Shown here: positions 57,469-64,000 of the stretch, one piece after another
How the letters are laid out: every line of letters starts with the position of its first letter
Numbering within the stretch: the first letter of the stretch is position 1
Assembly: GCF_025118155.1 (NCBI RefSeq)
Contig: NW_026251387.1
Coordinates: 2,077,501 to 2,141,500, forward strand
Length of the DNA: 64,000 bases
DNA from: Cokeromyces recurvatus
Taxonomy: Eukaryota > Mucoromycota > Mucoromycetes > Mucorales > Mucoraceae
Direction: 5' to 3'
The notes under the pieces: generated by a model
What the model saw: only the letters and a program-made list of their open reading frames with translations
Told to the model about the DNA's origin: nothing
Database searches by the model: none
Program-made: the position numbers and the translations under genes

Positions 57469-60400
57469 TTATCCAGAAGATGGTGAAAGTGATTTATCTG
57501 ATGAAGTGGAAGACGAGGAAACTGAAGAAATGGAAACTATGATGCATAGTGGTGATTATGATAGTGATGAAATGGATGAAGATGATGAAGAATCTGATGA
57601 TATTGATGCCGAAGATGAGCTAATTGAAGATGAGGATGATGAAGAGGATGATGATGAGGAGGATGGACGTGAAATGACTTGGCATTTGGAAGATATCGAA
57701 GAAGAACCTGGAATTGTTCGTGCTGCTGCTATCATTGAGGCTGGCGATGAGAATGATGATCAAGTTAATATTCGAAATTTGACTGATCCTTATGATGAAG
57801 TAACTCTTTTTATTAAAAAATTATGAAAAGAAGCATTGTTCTTGTTATTTAACTATATAATTACTTTTTTTTTTAGGATGAAGATGATGAAGAAGAAGAA
57901 ATGGATGCTTTGTCTGACTTTGATGATGCATTTTCAAATGCAGAAAACATATCTACCAATGATATTAATGATGGTATTTTACTTGATGCTGAAGATCTTG
58001 ACACGCCCTTCTTACCTACTGATTTGCAAGATGATTTGGATATTGAAAATGATGATCTTTCTAGACCTCGTACTGTTCTTCATTCTGCTTTTAGAAGACG
58101 ATTCGCTGATGGTAGACGATCTTTGCTTGAAGGGGGTAAAGTGATAATAATTAATAATATTTTAAAGATTTGTTAATTTATCTATCGAATATAAATAGTA
58201 GGTAGACCATTTAGAACACCAGCACAAGTTCAAGGTCAAGAAGATATCATTTCACATCCTTTATTATCCAATAATAATAATAATGGTTCAGGCTTCCCTG
58301 TTGGTACTAATGGACGTAATACAATTGAAGAAGCGTTCAGCCGGAGAGCGGCGCATAGTACAGGCTTGTCTAATTGGCAAGATTTCGAAGATATTATTGG
58401 TGGTAGTGCTGTTCGTATGCTTGAAGATATTTTGACGCGTGCAACTCCTATTAGTCAAGCTAGTTCATTACGCATTGATGTTCAATCTACATCTGGTGGC
58501 GCTTTACGCACTTTTGAATTTGATCATATTCCTACTTTGAATGCTACAAATAATAACCATAGATCATCCAACACAAGGGGTACTGGTGAAACAAATGATC
58601 AGGTACAAGAGATTTTAACTATTTTACAAGATTTCCAGCCTATGACATCAGGAGAACGTTGGAATCAAGAAGCACGTATGATGTATGGAACTAATATTAG
58701 CGAAAAGGCATTGAAGCTCGTAAATGAGCTTCTAAATATTTTGATCCCTATTGCTATTGAGGATGATAGAAAAGCTCGTGAAGAAGAAGAACAAAGACGT
58801 CAAGAACAAAGACAGCAAGAAGAAGAGCGACGTAAAGCCGAAGAACAAAAGTGGCAGCTTGAGAAAGAAGCTCGTGAAGCACATGAAATTGCTAAATCAA
58901 AAGCTGAAGCTGAAGCATCCGAGACTCCTAGTGCTGAGACTGGATCCTTATCAAATATTGAGCCTACAATTGCAGAGAATGACATGTCAACTAGTGAGCC
59001 TCAGTCTCAAACAGAAACTACTTCTCAAACTAATGTTGAAAGTACTGATGCAGCGGCTGGAGATAGTTTAAACACTGAACGTACTACTATTACTATTCAT
59101 GGTGAAGCTGTTGATATTTCTGGTACAGGTATTGACGTAGAATTTTTGGAAGCTTTGCCAGATGATTTAAGAGAAGAAGTCATTAATCAACATATACGTG
59201 AAAGACCAGCTCCTACACAGCCCATCGAAGATGACTCTATTAGTCCTGAATTCTTAGATGCTTTGCCTCCCGATATTCGTGAAGAAGTTTTGCACCAAGA
59301 AGCTCTTGAACGTGAAAGGCGTGAGCGACAAAATCGCCAAGCACCTGCAAATACACCTGTATCTACTAATGTAAGCAATAGCGGTGGTGGTGCCTCGTCG
59401 TGTACGTGTTTTTTTTTTAAAAAAATATATATATATATATTAAATATGGGTAATACAACTAATCTATCTTTTTTTTTATTATAATAAATAGTTGAAGTTA
59501 TCTCGTCTCATAGAAGACCTGCTTCTGCTGAAGATGATACTAAATCCTCCGGACCTGTTAAAAAGAAAGCCAAGTCTCGTCGTGTTGATAGTACCGCACA
59601 GCTTCTTGAAAAGTCACAACTTAGTACTTTAGTACGATTACTTTTTATTCCACAAACTATTTCTAAGTCTATGCTTAATCGATTATTGTTGAACTTGTGT
59701 GAAAATAGTAAAACACGTAGCGAGCTTTTATCATACCTCGTATGCATACTCTATGATGGTGATAATGATTTGAATTCTGTTGAAAACAGCTTTGCTCTTC
59801 TCAATTCTTTTGGTAAAAATACCAAATCTACTCAGTCTAAATTTAGCAAGCATACACTTATGTCAACAACATTTGCAGATAACGCACCCAACTTTATTGC
59901 TCAACGATGTTTAGAGGCATTAACATACATTATATCATGTAATGATCAATCTATGACTTACTTCTTAACTGAAAGTGAAGCATTGGCTAATCTAAAGCGG
60001 GTTTCATCCAACAGAAAAGGCAAAAGCAAAGAAAAGGTGCCTGCTAACTGGAACAGATACCCTATTTTGTTATTGATGAGTCTTTTGGACCGTTCAGTTT
60101 TTATTCATAATTCATCCTTGATGGAACAACTTATGGATTTATTGTCTACAATGTGTCGCCCCTTCCCAGTTTTAGTTAAGAAATATAAAGAAAAGTTAGA
60201 GAATAAGCAGAAAGATCCTAGTTTGTCAGAAAGACCTATGCCTAAACCACCTACAATCCCTGACTATTATCTTAAGCTTGTTGTCCATGTACTCACCAAT
60301 GGTGAATGCTCAAGTAAAACTTTCCAATATACTTTAAATGCTATTTCTCATTTATCTGCCCTAGAAGGTGCTCAGTCAACAATTGTTTCTGAACTTGTAG

Positions 60401-62231
60401 AGGATGCCAAAAAATCTGGTGATCATATTTTGAAAGACCTTGAGACTTTATTCAAATTATTGACTACAACGATGGATGGTACTGAAGTCAGCAGTTTTGC
60501 AATTGCTCCTTTCTCAGCTGCTACATCTCATCAAGCTAAACTGCTACGTGTTCTAAAAACATTGGATTACATATTCAATCGCAAGCTCCCCACAGTTTCT
60601 GAAAGTGAAACAAATAAGGATGATTTAATAAAAGTCCAAATCGAAAATGAATCGCGTGTTACTGAAATTTGTGAAAACCTCAATTTCTTACCATTATGGG
60701 ATACACTTGGTAAATGTCTGTCTATTATTCATGAAAAAGAAGACTTGATTAATGTTGCTACTGTGTTATTGCCTTTGATTGAATCATTCATGGTCGTTTC
60801 AAAATGCACTGCAGAAAGAAAACATAATATTGTTAATGGAAAACTGCAAGCTTTTCCTTCTGATCCAACTAGTAAATTATCTCATATTTACCCTCGACCA
60901 TTCTTTTATACTTTTACGGAGAAGCATAAAAAGGTTCTGAATATCATGGTTCGTAAGAATCCTTCACTTATGAGTGGATCATTTTCTTTATTAGTTCGTA
61001 ATCCCAAGATGCTTGAGTTTGATAACAAGCGCAATTATTTCGTACAACAACTCCATAAGCGTTCTGGACCCCGTGAAAACTACCCACAATTACAACTTAA
61101 TGTTCGTCGACATAATGTTTTTGAGGACTCCTATCATCAACTTCAAGGTCGTACTGGTGACGAGTTTAAGCATGGTAAACTTGCTGTTCGTTTTTATAAT
61201 GAAGAAGGTGTTGATGCAGGGGGTGTTTCTCGTGAATGGTTCTCTGTTTTAGCTAGACAAATGTTTGATCCAAATTATGCACTTTTTGTTAAATCTGCTG
61301 CTGATAAGTTGACTTACCAGCCTAATCGTGACTCAGCTGTTAATCCTGATCACTTAAGCTTCTTCAAATTTGTAGGTCGTATAATTGGCAAGGCTATATA
61401 TGATGGTCGTCTCTTAGATGCCTACTTTACTCGCTCGTTCTATAAGCATATTTTAGGACGTAGTGTTGATTATCGTGATGTTGAAGCATTAGATCCAGAA
61501 TATTATAAGAGTTTAGTTTGGATGTTAGAAAATGATATCACCGATATTATTGATTTAACATTTAGTATCGAAACAGATTATTTCGGCACTAAAGAGACCG
61601 TTGATTTGAAACCCAATGGTAGAAATATCCCTGTAACAGAAGAAAACAAGCATGAATATGTGGCATTAGTAACAGAGCAGAAGTTAACTACAGCTATTAA
61701 AGATCAAATCAATGCTTTTGTTCAGGGTTTCCATGATATTATTCCCGCTCATTTAATTCAAATTTTCAACGAACAAGAATTAGAACTCTTAATTTCTGGT
61801 TTACCGGATATTGATATTGATGATTGGAAAAATAATACTGAGTACCAAGGTTATACTAGTTCATCACCTCCTGTTCAATGGTTCTGGCGTGCTGTTAGAA
61901 GCTTTGATCAAGAAGAACGTGCTAAATTACTTCAATTTGCTACTGGCACCTCCAAGGTACCTTTGGAGGGATTTAGTCAACTTCAAGGCTCAAATGGTGT
62001 ACAAAAATTCCAAATTCATAAAGATTTTGGCGGAGAAAACCGTCTTCCATCTGCACATACATGGTAAGTTTATAATATTTAAAGTTAAAGATTACTCAAT
62101 ATTAACCCTTTTTTTTAAAAAAAAAAAGTTTTAATCAAATAGATTTACCTCAATATGATTCTTATGAAAGCTTACGTACAAACCTCTTTAAAGCGATTAG
62201 CGAATGCTCTACTGGCTTTGCTTTTGTATAA
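50551..62231 (+). CDS. TOM1: HUWE1/TOM1-type giant HECT E3 ubiquitin ligase
   Basis: Twelve exons (50551-50592, 50659-50955, 51031-51535, 51626-51732, 51791-52189, 52269-53679, 53752-57391, 57469-57799, 57877-58135, 58199-59401, 59492-62063, 62129-62231) join in frame to 3,622 residues. The N-terminus (LSSWPYPRGDLFHWVKVLDR) and following armadillo-like region correspond to DUF908/DUF913 of HUWE1. A UBA domain sits near 1230-1272 (IQTLLDMGFERAAAEQALVR), acidic low-complexity stretches near 1280-1400 and 2150-2350, and two ubiquitin-binding motifs near 2640-2700 (VEFLEALPDDLREEV and PEFLDALPPDIREEVL). The HECT domain is about 3260-3622 (GVDAGGVSREWFSVLARQMF; LPSAHTCFNQIDLPQY). The catalytic Cys (about 3589) is split across the last intron. 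The family acts in nuclear protein quality control, excess-histone and ribosomal-protein degradation and mRNA export. Confidence 0.96.
57436..57466. repeat. T31 tract before a 3' splice site of TOM1
   Basis: 31 consecutive T running directly into the AG acceptor of exon 8, an extreme polypyrimidine tract. Confidence 0.85.
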
Positions 62232-62438
62232 TATATATCTATACACATATATATGCTCATATACAGATATTATTTCTTTTTTGTTATATTTCCCCTACTT
62301 CTTCATTCTTTGTTTTTTTTTTCTTGAATTAACATAATAAAAAATATTCTCTTAACCAAAAACTTTATTAAATTATCACGTATAAATTACAACACTCTCC
62401 TGTTTGTAAACATATACAAATATATAAAACATGCATTA

Positions 62439-62444
<6 letters not shown>

Positions 62445-62492
<48 letters not shown>
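62445..62492. repeat. A48 homopolymer
   Basis: Long A run in the short intergenic space between the convergent TOM1 and SET genes, ending 2 bp before the SET gene's stop codon. Confidence 0.9.
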
Positions 62493-62494
<2 letters not shown>

Positions 62495-62496
<2 letters not shown>

Positions 62497-63135
62497 ACAA
62501 ATCTCTCTCCTGAATGAGTTCCTCGATATGTTTGCTCAAAACAAACTGCTTTAAGGTATTTGTTGACAGATATCGGGCTCCTTGAACTGTTTCAATACAC
62601 TAGAATAATTTTATTTTGTTAACCTTTTTTTTTTTTCTTGCATACAAAATAAGTTTACCTTTGATGAACCACACCAGCATGAAAATGGTTGTGCTATTAA
62701 AAGTAAAAATAATTAGCTGTCAAGTCGTGACTATTTTTTTTCTTAAAAAAAAAAGCTACCCATATCCCATTCAGTGGAAGGATAGAAAAAGGTCAATTCA
62801 TCATCAGGAGCTATGTCTCTAGTGGCAACCACAACTGAATGATCAACATCCATAAAAGTTGAAGGATCACATGAATGATTCATGAAAACGAGATCACTAT
62901 TTAATTCAATATGCTTATCTTTAGAAACCTGCACTGTCGAATAACGTTTAGCACCAGGTGTAAGCCCCTCCAAAGTGGCAATAATAGACCCTTTTGCAAA
63001 TGGTCTAACCGCAACAAGTTTACTTGAAAATGATTCAGGTGGGCCCTGGCGAACAATTTTAAAATCATTAGGGTGCGTGGGCTTACCGTTAATAATAATA
63101 TTATTATTATAATTTTCAGGAATAGTATTTGGCAT
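62495..63135 (-). CDS. Small SET-domain protein with post-SET cysteines
   Basis: Three exons on the minus strand give about 180 residues. SET-domain features: SSKLVAVRPFAKGSIIATLE (entry strands), DLVFMNHSCDPSTFMDVD (the NHSCxP substrate/cofactor motif) and PDDELTFFYPSTEWDM (the catalytic Tyr segment). After the splice, AQPFSCWCGSSKCIETVQGA resembles a post-SET CxC...C zinc motif, and the protein ends KHIEELIQERDL. The GxG motif of the N-terminal SET is not obvious and the domain is compact, so lysine methyltransferase activity on histones or other proteins is only inferred. Similar small SET proteins are common in filamentous fungi. It is convergent with TOM1. Confidence 0.82.
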
Positions 63136-64000
63136 TTTTTTTTTAAAAAAAAAAAAAGAAAAAGGAAAAAGAAAAACAATAAGTGAAAACAAGGAATTAA
63201 ACCCACTTTTGTATATGTGTATACATATTTATAGTCCTTTTTTATTATAATAGCTCATGTAATGATTGGCTGGATTCAGATAGAAACGGTGTGGGAGCTT
63301 TTTTTAGGAACATGTTTGACTGAATATCCCCACATTTAATTTTAATGTAATATACTCCGATTCACGTATGTCATCCCAATTAGAAGCGAACGTTTTGTAT
63401 TTTTCTTATAAATATGCTTATATTATTCATTCTCTGAAACAGGCTTGCAGATTAAAACAAATTATTTTGCTCATTTTACGAACCACGATTGTATAAATGT
63501 TATTGCACTAATACAATTTTCAGTGCAACCACAAAGAAGATAAAAAAAAATCGATAAGTTATCTAAAGAGAAAGGCTTGGATTTTAGAGTAATAAATTAC
63601 AGTAAAGATTAAAAAGAGTGAACAATAAAAGAAGTATATAATGACATAATGTTGAATAGCACATGCAACTTGCGCCTGAGACGCAATAAAAAGGGAGAAA
63701 TGAAAATTGTTGATATTCGATCTGTCAAATTGTAATGGCAGAGCAATATCAAACACCAACTTAGTGAACAGTTTGTTGCATTTTCATTTGATTTAGTATA
63801 TTATTTAGACTATATTCTTAACATTGGTACACCGCTGACATAGTTTATAAAAAAAAATATCGCGTTGTTGTGTAAGTATAATTATTGTTTTGTGTTGCAT
63901 AAAATCCAATGATAATTATGTAATAATCATTATTTGCTGTTCCACATGTAACTATACGACAAAAAAAAATTATAACCGTTGCATGTGTATAGTAGAAGAA
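63136..64000. other. Gene-free 3' end of window
   Basis: Upstream DNA of the SET gene and AT-rich sequence to the window edge. The minus-strand frame at 63559-63759 has no domain features. A gene on the far side could begin beyond the window. Confidence 0.5.

Noticed and set aside
1..64000. CRISPR arrays, rRNA genes, prokaryotic operons
   Set aside because: No spaced direct-repeat arrays or rRNA sequence seen; introns and gene content show eukaryotic nuclear DNA.

Overview
This window is nuclear DNA of an early-diverging filamentous fungus, most likely a member of Mucorales (Mucoromycota). The base composition is very AT-rich. Most genes are interrupted by short introns (about 42-90 bp, GTAAGT-like donors, TAG acceptors), intergenic and intronic A/T homopolymers are long (35-65 bp), and the proteins are fungal housekeeping families. 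The species cannot be named from the sequence alone.

Layout. 0-3.1 kb: wreck of a Tc1/IS630-type transposase and gene-free DNA. 3.1-7.1 kb: an aldo-keto reductase, a TMEM164-family membrane protein and an S/T-rich orphan protein. 7.5-11.8 kb: MUS81 structure-specific nuclease, convergent with a sugar-nucleotidyltransferase. 11.8-14.8 kb: gene-poor, with tRNA-Glu(CTC). 14.8-18.3 kb: glucosamine-6-phosphate deaminase and the ADP/ATP carrier. 18.3-22 kb: mobile-element island with one transposase relic and one apparently intact 1.63-kb Tc1-like element, which sits about 70 bp upstream of the next gene. 22-28.8 kb: FIP1 (mRNA 3'-end processing), a divergent CRM1/exportin-1 and a 75-residue microprotein. 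29-33.3 kb: tRNA-Lys(TTT), an APC-type amino-acid permease and FKBP12. 34.1-37 kb: a 2.84-kb TA-flanked, inverted-repeat-bounded element carrying a multi-exon gene that I cannot assign to any transposase class. 37-45 kb: an INO4-like bHLH factor, an O-fucosyltransferase-like type II membrane enzyme, a bZIP factor, a single-pass membrane protein and cyclin L. 45.8-48.8 kb: SAP18 and the GID/CTLH E3 subunit RMD5. 49.2-50 kb: LINE reverse-transcriptase debris. 50.5-62.2 kb: a giant HUWE1/TOM1 HECT ubiquitin ligase (3,622 residues in my model). 62.5-63.1 kb: a SET-domain protein.

The genes do not form a single pathway. Most deal with nuclear gene expression (FIP1, exportin, cyclin L, SAP18, SET, bHLH, bZIP) or ubiquitin (TOM1, RMD5). 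Neighbours are often tail-to-tail with only 32-100 bp between stop codons.

Most notable: (1) the 34.1-37.0 kb inverted-repeat element with a non-canonical gene; (2) a CCGGACA + CACGTG module lying exactly 64 bp upstream of both tRNA genes, plus an orphan copy; (3) the intact Tc1-like transposon at the FIP1 promoter; (4) a MUS81 enlarged by a long disordered insert containing a duplicated short motif. Exon boundaries were placed by hand from splice signals, reading-frame continuity and remembered family consensus. They are models, not alignments to transcripts.
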